From an uncultured Anaplasmataceae bacterium (GTDB lineage Bacteria > Pseudomonadota > Alphaproteobacteria > Rickettsiales > CAIPFW01), in assembly GCA_903864455.1 (NCBI GenBank), contig CAIPFW010000068.1, positions 1 through 5,785 on the forward strand: a DNA stretch of 5,785 nt, read 5' to 3'. This document shows positions 1 to 5,710 of this stretch, one piece after another; position 1 is the stretch's first letter; each line of letters opens with the position of its first letter. The position numbers were made by a program, and so were the translations under genes. The notes beneath the pieces were generated by a model. That model did no database searches, was not told the DNA's origin, and worked only from the letters and a program-made list of their open reading frames with translations.

Positions 1-78
1 ATAAGGCACAAACAACTCAAAAAGAGAATTAAAATAAAATTTTATACATTTTCAGATATAGAAAATTAGAATTTTTCT

Positions 79-87
79 TGCTATAAT
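79..87 (+). promoter_or_regulatory. Extended -10 promoter candidate for the coxB-coxA-ctaB operon
   Basis: The sequence TGCTATAAT is a perfect extended -10 element: TG, one base, then the consensus TATAAT hexamer at 82-87. It ends 26 nt before the coxB start codon, so a transcript would begin near position 94 with a leader of about 20 nt. No good TTGACA-like -35 hexamer lies 16-18 nt upstream, which fits an extended -10 promoter that does not need one. The rest of 1-113 shows no gene. In such AT-rich DNA a TATAAT match alone would be weak evidence; the added TG and the position directly before the first operon gene raise it. Confidence 0.5.
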
Positions 88-113
88 AAAGATTAATTTT
101 AAAATTTAGAAAA

Positions 114-926
114 ATGGGTAAGTTCTTTTATCAATTATTTTTATTTGTTGTTTTATTTTTAAATGTATCTGCGAATGCGAATGAAACAAAAAGCTCATAT
201 TTGACGGAAGGAAGCGATCAGAAAGCTATATTTTTTCAAAAACCTGCATCCGAGGTGATGCATGAAATCATAGACCTTCATTCAATCATTTTTCTCGTGA
301 TGATGATAGTGTTTGTATTATGCTGTGGATTATTATTATATATAGTATTTCGATTTCACGAAAAACGTAATCCAAAACCGCAAACTTTCACTCATAATAC
401 AACCGTAGAAATTTTATGGACCGGGATTCCTCTGATTATTGTATCTTTTTTAGCCTTTTATAACATTCAAATTCTTCGAAAAGAAGAAGCTCAGGCTTAT
501 GAAGATATGGATATGACTATAAAAATTATAGGTCATCAATGGTATTGGACTTATGAATATCCAGAGCAGGGTCTGAAATTTGATAGTTATATGAAAAAAG
601 ATGAGGATTTAACGGGCGATGACAAGCGATTGTTGTCCGTTGATAATCCGTTATACGTTCCTGTTGGAAAGAGTATAAAATTAATCATCGCCGCTGATGA
701 CGTGATTCATTCATGGGCTTTGCCAGCATTTGGTGTAAAGAAAGATGCAATTCCAGGAAGATTGAATGAAACTTGGTTCAAGGTTGACAGAGAGGGCGTG
801 TTTTATGGTCAATGTTCGGAGCTCTGTGGTTTGTTGCACGGCTTTATGCCAATTGAAGTGCGTGCTTTGAGCGAAGATGATTTTAAAAAATGGTCTGAGG
901 AAGCGAAATCAAAATTTTCTGCATAA
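114..926 (+). CDS. coxB: Cytochrome c oxidase subunit II (CuA subunit), aa3 type
   Basis: This subunit takes electrons from cytochrome c at its binuclear CuA centre in the periplasm and passes them to heme a in subunit I. The 270-residue protein has a signal peptide (about 1-22, cleavage likely after the AxA-type A20-N21-A22). Two membrane helices follow (about 57-80 and 98-118), then a periplasmic cupredoxin domain. The CuA ligands are all present: H199, then C234, E236, C238, H242 and M245 in the C-x-E-x-C-x3-H-x2-M pattern. The aromatic patch HQWYWTYEY (141-149) includes W143, the family's electron-entry tryptophan. E99 in HNTTVEILWT matches the glutamate at the K-channel entrance. Length and order are normal for an alphaproteobacterial or mitochondrial-type subunit II. 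No strong Shine-Dalgarno precedes the ATG, only an A-rich stretch; the start is supported by the signal peptide that follows. It is the first gene of the operon, 41 nt before coxA. Confidence 0.97.
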   Translation: MGKFFYQLFLFVVLFLNVSANANETKSSYLTEGSDQKAIFFQKPASEVMHEIIDLHSIIFLVMMIVFVLCCGLLLYIVFRFHEKRNPKPQTFTHNTTVEILWTGIPLIIVSFLAFYNIQILRKEEAQAYEDMDMTIKIIGHQWYWTYEYPEQGLKFDSYMKKDEDLTGDDKRLLSVDNPLYVPVGKSIKLIIAADDVIHSWALPAFGVKKDAIPGRLNETWFKVDREGVFYGQCSELCGLLHGFMPIEVRALSEDDFKKWSEEAKSKFSA

Positions 927-954
927 CATATTATTATAATTAATGAGTTTTTTT

Positions 955-960
955 GAGGTG
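955..960 (+). promoter_or_regulatory. Shine-Dalgarno site of coxA
   Basis: GAGGTG lies 7 nt before the ATG at 968 and matches the anti-Shine-Dalgarno core well. It is the only clear ribosome binding site before any gene in this window; the other genes start after A/T-rich leaders. It fixes the coxA start and suggests strong, independent initiation of subunit I. Confidence 0.75.
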
Positions 961-967
961 ATTTTAT

Positions 968-2560
968 ATGTCTGATCATGTTGTAACTGGATGGAAAAGA
1001 TGGTTGTTTTCAACGAATCATAAAGATATCGGAACTTTATATATTTTTTTATCAGTAATTGGTGGGCTTGTCGGTGGGTTGTTTTCAGTTTTGATGCGAG
1101 CTCAACTTGCAAATCCGGGTGGTACTTTGTTCAATGGAGTTCTTGGTGACTATCATTTTTATAATGTGATTTTAACAGGTCATGCAATCTTAATGGTGTT
1201 TTTCATGATAATGCCTGTGCTGACAGGGGGATTTGGAAATTGGTTTGTGCCTCTGATGATTGGTGCGCCCGACATGGCATTCCCTCGATTAAATAATATT
1301 AGTTTTTGGATGCTCTTTTTCGCATTGGTTTTGATTGTCATGTCAGTTTTTATTGATGGTGGAGCAGGAACTGGGTGGACGATTTATCCACCACTCTCTT
1401 TAATCGCTGCGCATCCGGGTGCTGCGGTTGATATTGCGATTTTTTCTCTACATCTTGCCGGTATTTCATCGATTCTTGGTGCGATTAATATTATTGTTAC
1501 GATAATGAATATGCGCTGCAAAGGCATGACGATGATGAAAATGCCTTTGTTTGTATGGTCGATTCTTGTAACCGCAGTGATTGTGATTGTTGTATTACCA
1601 GTTCTTGGGGGAACAATTACGATGCTTTTGACTGATAGAAATTTTGGCACTGCGTTTTTTAGAGTGGACGGTGGCGGAGACCCAATTCTTTACCAGCATT
1701 TATTTTGGTTTTTTGGTCACCCCGAAGTTTATGTAATTATTATGCCTGCTTTTGGAGTTGTGAGCGAGGTGATTCAAACGTTTTCGAAAAAGAAAACTTT
1801 TGGATATTCCGCAATGGTAGCTGCAATGATTGGTATAGCGGCTGTTGGTATGGTTGTTTGGGCTCATCATATGTTCACTTCGGGCGTTGATTTTAAAACT
1901 GCGGCTTATTTTGCGACTGCTACAATGATTGTAGCAGTTCCTACAGGTGTGAAAGTTTTCTCTTGGCTGGCAACGATGTGGGGTGGTTCGATAACGCTGA
2001 CTTCACCTATGCTTTTTGCATGCGGTTTCATTTTTATGTTTTTATGCGGAGGGGTTACAGGTATTGTTGTTGCAAGTTCAGCGATTGACAGGGTGATTCA
2101 CGATACATACTATGTTGTTGCGCATTTTCATTATGTGATGTCGATAGCAGTGCTTTTTGGAGCTTTTGCAGGTTTCTACTACTGGTTTCCAAAGATGTCT
2201 GGCTACATGCACAGTGAAAGATTGGCGAAAATTCATTTTTGGCTAACGTTTATTGGTGTAAATATAACGTTTATGCCTCAGCATTTTCTAGGGTTGGCGG
2301 GGATGCCGAGAAGAATTCCTGATTATCCGACGCAATTTTCATTTTGGAATAAAATCTCAAGCTATGGTTCGTATATTTCATTCGCAGCGGCGATATTTTT
2401 TGTAATAACGATTTTATATGCGTTCATCAAAAAACAAAAAGCAGGAAACAATCCATGGGGTGCAGGTGCAACAACTTTGGAGTGGACGACGTCTTCTCCA
2501 CCGAGCGCTCATAATTTCGATGTTTTGCCAGTAATTTCAGAAGAAGATGGCGCACATTAA
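968..2560 (+). CDS. coxA: Cytochrome c oxidase subunit I, aa3 type (A-type heme-copper oxidase)
   Basis: This is the catalytic subunit of the terminal oxidase: it reduces O2 to water in the inner membrane and pumps protons. The 530-residue protein has the expected twelve membrane helices and is complete to the conserved C-terminal NPWGAGATTLEWT segment (495-507). Metal ligands are all visible: H72 and H388 for heme a, H386 for heme a3, and H251, H300 and H301 for CuB. Y255 in HPEVY is positioned to form the His-Tyr cross-link with H251. D-channel residues N91, D102, N109 and E253, K-channel residues T326 and K329, and the heme-propionate arginines R448-R449 are in place. E253 in GHPEVY marks the A1 subtype. 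The N-terminus (STNHKDIGTLY) is strikingly mitochondrion-like, as in Rickettsiales and other alphaproteobacteria. The start is set by the GAGGTG site 7 nt upstream. The 3' end overlaps ctaB by 14 nt, implying one transcript. Confidence 0.98.
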   Translation: MSDHVVTGWKRWLFSTNHKDIGTLYIFLSVIGGLVGGLFSVLMRAQLANPGGTLFNGVLGDYHFYNVILTGHAILMVFFMIMPVLTGGFGNWFVPLMIGAPDMAFPRLNNISFWMLFFALVLIVMSVFIDGGAGTGWTIYPPLSLIAAHPGAAVDIAIFSLHLAGISSILGAINIIVTIMNMRCKGMTMMKMPLFVWSILVTAVIVIVVLPVLGGTITMLLTDRNFGTAFFRVDGGGDPILYQHLFWFFGHPEVYVIIMPAFGVVSEVIQTFSKKKTFGYSAMVAAMIGIAAVGMVVWAHHMFTSGVDFKTAAYFATATMIVAVPTGVKVFSWLATMWGGSITLTSPMLFACGFIFMFLCGGVTGIVVASSAIDRVIHDTYYVVAHFHYVMSIAVLFGAFAGFYYWFPKMSGYMHSERLAKIHFWLTFIGVNITFMPQHFLGLAGMPRRIPDYPTQFSFWNKISSYGSYISFAAAIFFVITILYAFIKKQKAGNNPWGAGATTLEWTTSSPPSAHNFDVLPVISEEDGAH

Positions 2561-3485
2561 TTATATGAATAGCGATGAAAATACATCGTGCATCAATGAT
2601 AATGACGATAATATTATTGGAATTCTGAAGGCGTATTTTGAGCTTTTTAAGCCGGGGGTAATGTCGCTCGCGATTATGAGTGGTGCACTTGGAATTATTA
2701 TTGCGCCCGAGCAAATCTCGGGTTTGAAATTATTTTGGTCGCTTCTTTGTATCATTTTGGGGGCGGGTGCTTCAGGTGCTATTAATATGTGCCTCGAAAT
2801 TGATATTGATTCTCAGATGTCGAGAACGAGCAAAAGACCGCTGCCAATGAACAAAATCACTAAAGAGCGTGGACTTGAAGTAGCTTATTATATGGCGTTT
2901 TTTTCTGTTTTTTTCATGGCGCTTTTTGTAAATGTTTTAAGTGCATCGTTGCTTTTTTTAACGATTTTTTTTTATGGGTATATTTATACCTTAATTTTAA
3001 AACGCAGAACAATTTATAATGTTGTGATAGGTGGGATATCTGGTGCGATACCACCGCTGATTGGCTGGGCGTCTGTGATGAATTCATTGTCTTGGGCTTC
3101 GATGTCGTTTTTTTGGATAATATTCTTATGGATTCCACCTCATTCTTGGGCTCTTGCTCTTTATAAAGCGAAGGAATATCAGAAAGTTTCTGTTCCAATG
3201 ATGCCTGTTGTGAAGGGTCGTAAATTTACTATTTATCAAGTAGTTTTTTATTCAATTTTGATGATTGCTTCAACGTATCTGCCATATTACTTTGGTTTGA
3301 ATGGTGGGATTTATCTTTATGTGACGACTTTTTCAAATCTGGTTTGGGTGTATTTTACAATGAAGTTGATGAAAAATATTGTAGATAAGGAGAATCATAG
3401 AAGTGAGAAATTATTTTTTGTTTTCTCTATAAACTATTTATTTATAGTATTTTTTGCTTCAATGATTGATTGTTTTTTTAGATAA
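2547..3485 (+). CDS. ctaB: Protoheme IX farnesyltransferase (heme O synthase)
   Basis: A membrane UbiA-family prenyltransferase that attaches a farnesyl group to heme b, giving heme O, the precursor of the heme A used by CoxA. The protein has 312 residues and about nine membrane helices. Family motifs are visible: N80-x3-E84-x-D86-x-D88 followed by SRTSKRPLP (92-100), the loop LKRRTIYN (151-158) with IGGISGAIPPLIGW, FLWIPPHSWALAL (193-205), and VPMMPVVKG (216-224). Two positions are unusual: E84 stands where the first aspartate of NxxxDxxxD is normal, and S200 replaces the usual Phe of PPHFW. The C-terminal part is rich in Phe, Ile and Leu but full length. The chosen ATG overlaps coxA by 14 nt; an alternative ATG at 2565 (M7) lies 4 nt after the coxA stop. 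Neither has a well-spaced Shine-Dalgarno, and the polar first 23 residues do not decide between them. Translational coupling to coxA is likely. The name is secure; the exact start is not. Confidence 0.93.
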   Translation: MAHINYMNSDENTSCINDNDDNIIGILKAYFELFKPGVMSLAIMSGALGIIIAPEQISGLKLFWSLLCIILGAGASGAINMCLEIDIDSQMSRTSKRPLPMNKITKERGLEVAYYMAFFSVFFMALFVNVLSASLLFLTIFFYGYIYTLILKRRTIYNVVIGGISGAIPPLIGWASVMNSLSWASMSFFWIIFLWIPPHSWALALYKAKEYQKVSVPMMPVVKGRKFTIYQVVFYSILMIASTYLPYYFGLNGGIYLYVTTFSNLVWVYFTMKLMKNIVDKENHRSEKLFFVFSINYLFIVFFASMIDCFFR

Positions 3486-3493
3486 TTTTATAT

Positions 3494-3586
3494 ATGAAAA
3501 AAAATGTTTTTCTTTTCACTTTAATCATAATTTTCGTGATTATGATGTTTTGTAGTAGTTATTTTTTGATGCAAGGTAAGTTTTAA
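3494..3586 (+). CDS. Possible 30-residue single-pass membrane peptide downstream of ctaB
   Basis: An ATG 8 nt after the ctaB stop opens a 30-codon frame ending in TAA. The product starts MKKN, continues with a hydrophobic stretch of about 18 residues (5-22, rich in Phe, Ile, Val, Leu and Met) and ends in a short polar tail (YFLMQGKF). This is the shape of a small inner-membrane protein or an uncleaved signal anchor. Many alphaproteobacteria have a small one-helix protein (CoxF or a 'cytochrome oxidase small assembly protein') at or near this place, so a role with the oxidase is an inference from position and topology only. I see no sequence motif that confirms it, and no lipobox around C20. 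There is no Shine-Dalgarno, though reinitiation from ctaB is possible. It could also be chance: short hydrophobic frames are common in T-rich spacers. A decayed N-terminal anchor of CtaG is another possibility, but its usual VPLYRLFC motif is absent. Confidence 0.4.
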   Translation: MKKNVFLFTLIIIFVIMMFCSSYFLMQGKF

Positions 3587-3605
3587 GATTTTGTAATATT
3601 TTGAT

Positions 3606-3621
3606 ATTTGCAAATGATTTG
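3606..3621. repeat. Overlapping inverted ATTTG/CAAAT half-sites upstream of murA
   Basis: ATTTGCAAAT (3606-3615) is a perfect 10-bp palindrome. It overlaps a second inverted repeat, CAAAT-G-ATTTG (3611-3621), so three half-sites alternate in direction within 16 bp. The cluster ends 14 nt before the murA extended -10 element, roughly where a -35 region or an adjacent regulator would lie. It could be a protein-binding site, or a by-product of AT-rich composition; the sequence alone does not decide. Confidence 0.25.
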
Positions 3622-3635
3622 ATTTTATCGAAATA

Positions 3636-3644
3636 TGGTAAAAT
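3636..3644 (+). promoter_or_regulatory. Extended -10 promoter candidate for murA
   Basis: TGGTAAAAT has the TG of an extended -10 element, one base, then TAAAAT, one mismatch from TATAAT. It ends 20 nt before the murA ATG, predicting a very short leader. No clear -35 hexamer stands at 16-18 nt; TTTGAT at 3618-3623 is only 15 nt away. The element is similar in kind and position to the one before coxB, supporting murA as its own transcription unit, although read-through from the oxidase operon remains possible because no terminator is visible between them. Confidence 0.35.
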
Positions 3645-3664
3645 AAAAATAAAAATTCAAAAAA

Positions 3665-4930
3665 ATGAAAAAAATTAAAATTTTTGGCGGTAAAAAGTTA
3701 GAAGGTTCTGTGAGAATTTCAGGTGCAAAGAATGCCATTTTACCAATTTTAGCAGCGACTTTATTGACGAAAAAGGAAGTTATATTGAATAATGTGCCAA
3801 ATTTATCGGATGTTCAAATAATGCTAGAATTGTTGAAGGAGATTGGAAGTGATTTTAATTTTGATACCAAAAATAATCGTTTAATAATTTTCGCTAAAAA
3901 TGACATTTCGCACGAGTTGAAAAACGCATATTTGTCTGAAAAAATTCGCACATCGAGTTTATTTCTTGGTCCATTGCTCGCAATGAAAGGAAAGGTTAAA
4001 ATTCCAAAACCCGGAGGATGCAAAATTGGTGCAAGATTAATCGACATGCATCTTCATTTTTTAAAAAATATGGGTGCTGAGATAAGTGAAGATGATTGCT
4101 CTATTTCATTGTCAGCGAGTAAGAGAATTCATGGAGTTGAAGCGAATTTTTATAAAACATCAGTCGGAGCAACGCAAAATATCATGATGGCGGGTGCTTT
4201 GGCGAATGGTAAAACGATTATTGATGGTGCATCTTTGGAGCCTGAAATTATAGATCTTGGTAATTTTTTAATCTCTATGGGTGCAAAAATAAAAAATCTC
4301 GGAACATCTCGCATCGAGATTGAGGGGGCGAATGAGTTAAATCAACAGGCACCTTACGAAGTCATGAATGATAGGCTTGAAGCGGGAACATACGCAATCG
4401 CTGCATTGGCGACGAAAGGCGAGTTGGTCTTAGAAGATGCGCCATATAATCATTTGAAATATTTTCTCGATATTTTAAAGCAGGGCGGGGCATCAATCAA
4501 AATTGAGGGGCGGAATTTAATCGTTAAATATGATAAAAAAATTCAAGCCAAGTCTATTTCGACCGCTCCACATCCATATTTTCCGACGGATTTACAGCAA
4601 ATTTATACAACGCTGATGACAACTGCCGATGGAATTTCTGTGATTGAGGAGAATATTTTTGATGGCAGATTTTCTTTTGCGAAGGAATTAGAGAAAATGA
4701 ATGCAAAAATTCATCACAAGGATGAGAGGAAGATCATTGTTGAGGGTGTGAATAATCTTGCAAACTCAAATGATTTGTACGGCGGTGATTTGCGAGGCTC
4801 GATGGCGCTTTTTATTGCGGGATTAAAGGCTGAGGGTGAAAATACTCTTCATAATGCGTTTTATTTGGAGCGTGGGTATGAGAATTTTTATCAAAAATTT
4901 TTGAATATTGGTGCCGAGATTGAGGTTTGA
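3665..4930 (+). CDS. murA: UDP-N-acetylglucosamine 1-carboxyvinyltransferase (MurA)
   Basis: A cytoplasmic enzyme for the first committed step of peptidoglycan synthesis: it transfers enolpyruvate from phosphoenolpyruvate to UDP-GlcNAc. At 421 residues it has the usual full length and the two-domain inside-out barrel of the EPSP synthase family. Key residues can be placed by motif: K22-N23 in SGAKNAILP, R95 in EKIRTSS, C119 and R124 in the mobile loop PKPGGCKIGAR, D309 in FPTD (306-309), R377 in DLRGSM and R403 in LERGYE. C119 is the active-site cysteine that fosfomycin alkylates in this family; some bacteria have Asp here, this one does not. The ATG follows an A-rich leader without a Shine-Dalgarno; the MKKIKIFGGKKLEG start fits the family. 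It lies 78 nt beyond the small frame after ctaB, has its own promoter-like element, and no functional link to the oxidase is apparent. The gene suggests that the organism still makes peptidoglycan or a precursor of it. Confidence 0.96.
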   Translation: MKKIKIFGGKKLEGSVRISGAKNAILPILAATLLTKKEVILNNVPNLSDVQIMLELLKEIGSDFNFDTKNNRLIIFAKNDISHELKNAYLSEKIRTSSLFLGPLLAMKGKVKIPKPGGCKIGARLIDMHLHFLKNMGAEISEDDCSISLSASKRIHGVEANFYKTSVGATQNIMMAGALANGKTIIDGASLEPEIIDLGNFLISMGAKIKNLGTSRIEIEGANELNQQAPYEVMNDRLEAGTYAIAALATKGELVLEDAPYNHLKYFLDILKQGGASIKIEGRNLIVKYDKKIQAKSISTAPHPYFPTDLQQIYTTLMTTADGISVIEENIFDGRFSFAKELEKMNAKIHHKDERKIIVEGVNNLANSNDLYGGDLRGSMALFIAGLKAEGENTLHNAFYLERGYENFYQKFLNIGAEIEV

Positions 4931-4939
4931 ATCTGTGAT

Positions 4940-5665
4940 TTAAAGTTTAGTTGTTTCTATGAATGGAGATTCTTCGATCTTTACGCTTTCTATATATTTT
5001 TGAACATTGTCTATATGGTTTTCTAAATCCTTTGTAATTTCTTTCAAGCTTTCTAAAGTTACTATGTTTTCCATTTTTTTCGAAACTTCATCGATGCAAT
5101 GTGCTGAGTCAATCACGAGATTATTGTTTTCTAAATCTTTTTCATTTTTTTTCTCTAGATATTCTTTTAAACTTTTGACCTTTTCTTTTAAAGAATTAAG
5201 TTTTAAATCAATTTGCTCTTTTTCTATTTGTGACTCATCGAGTTTTTGATTTGTTGGATGATTGTTTGTAGGTTGTTGTGATGGATTTTGTATTTCTTCA
5301 ATATAAAGGTTTTTTGCGCTATTCATCCAATCGAGTTTGGAGCGCGTATGTTTTTTTATTTGCATTAAGCATCCTTCAAGCTTTCCTTTATTCTTACGAT
5401 TTTGTTGAATAAAGTCTAAAGTATTTTTTTCGTACATATCATTACGCTCTATCTCTTCGTTTGACCATTTGTTCATCTGTTTCGCAGTTATTGATTCTAG
5501 ATTTTTTTTTAATTCTCCCTCTGTATATTCTTTGAATTTGTTGAGATTTGTTTTAATTTTTGTTAAATTTTTTTTTATATAATGTATTATCGCTTTTTTA
5601 CTTCCAACGAATTTCAAAAATTTATTGAGTGTGAATTTCATATATTTTTTTAAAAATGAATTCAT
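4940..5665 (-). CDS. Unrecognised lysine-rich coiled-coil protein
   Basis: A 241-residue protein I cannot assign to a family. It looks mostly alpha-helical, soluble and highly charged. Residues 1-57 are strongly basic and amphipathic (many Lys among Phe, Leu and Ile), which could contact membrane or nucleic acid. Residues 58-126 are a mixed-charge helical stretch containing W67, W113 and C99. A short Pro/Asn/Gln/Thr linker (127-140) follows. Residues 145-175 show a regular heptad series I152-L156-L159-V163-L166-L170 among Lys and Glu, a good coiled-coil signature, and 190-230 is probably another amphipathic helix. There is no signal peptide, transmembrane helix or enzyme motif. It is coded opposite to murA, ends 9 nt from it, and looks more AT-rich than the oxidase genes. 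The ATG at 5665 has only an AAAGAAAAG stretch upstream; M9 (5641) is an alternative. The long frame with orderly helical periodicity argues that it is real. A structural, phasin-like or secreted role are all only guesses. Confidence 0.7.
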   Translation of the reverse strand: MNSFLKKYMKFTLNKFLKFVGSKKAIIHYIKKNLTKIKTNLNKFKEYTEGELKKNLESITAKQMNKWSNEEIERNDMYEKNTLDFIQQNRKNKGKLEGCLMQIKKHTRSKLDWMNSAKNLYIEEIQNPSQQPTNNHPTNQKLDESQIEKEQIDLKLNSLKEKVKSLKEYLEKKNEKDLENNNLVIDSAHCIDEVSKKMENIVTLESLKEITKDLENHIDNVQKYIESVKIEESPFIETTKL

Positions 5666-5680
5666 ATACTTTTCTTTTAA

Positions 5681-5710
5681 TTGTAAATATAAATTATTAA
5701 TTATTTACAA
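5681..5710. repeat. 9-bp perfect inverted repeat upstream of the coiled-coil gene (possible operator)
   Basis: Arm TTGTAAATA (5681-5689) is matched exactly by TATTTACAA (5702-5710), with a 12-bp AT-only spacer. The arm starts are 21 bp apart, about two helical turns, as is usual for a site bound by a dimeric helix-turn-helix repressor. It lies 16-45 nt upstream of the start codon of the minus-strand gene, overlapping where a promoter or leader would be. Each arm includes a C/G pair, so it is not pure A/T runs, but in such AT-rich DNA a chance match of this length is possible. An mRNA hairpin near the ribosome binding region is the alternative reading. The rest of 5711-5785 shows no gene. Confidence 0.35.

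Noticed and set aside
34..45. Perfect 12-bp palindrome ATAAAATTTTAT upstream of the coxB promoter
   Set aside because: It consists only of A and T in a strongly AT-rich spacer, where such palindromes arise often by chance, and nothing else supports an operator.
909..1112. 67-codon open frame on the - strand over the coxB-coxA junction
   Set aside because: It overlaps the ends of two certain genes, including the coxA Shine-Dalgarno region, and shows no protein-like features of its own.
1384..1650. 88-codon open frame on the - strand inside coxA
   Set aside because: It lies wholly within the strongly supported coxA coding region, and its product resembles no protein I recognise; it is a shadow frame.
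2427..2755. Open frames on the - strand opposite the coxA-ctaB junction
   Set aside because: They are antisense to conserved CoxA and CtaB residues and have no domain, signal or promoter support.
4961..4980. Small hairpins (GAAT/ATTC and AGAT/ATCT) after murA as a possible terminator
   Set aside because: The stems are only 4 bp and A/T-dominated, with no following T-run, and they lie inside the opposite gene.
5007..5249. 80-codon + strand frame rich in Ser, Phe and Leu opposite the coiled-coil gene
   Set aside because: Its Ser/Phe-rich composition is what the complement of a Lys/Glu-rich coding strand gives; the minus-strand frame is far longer and has orderly heptads.
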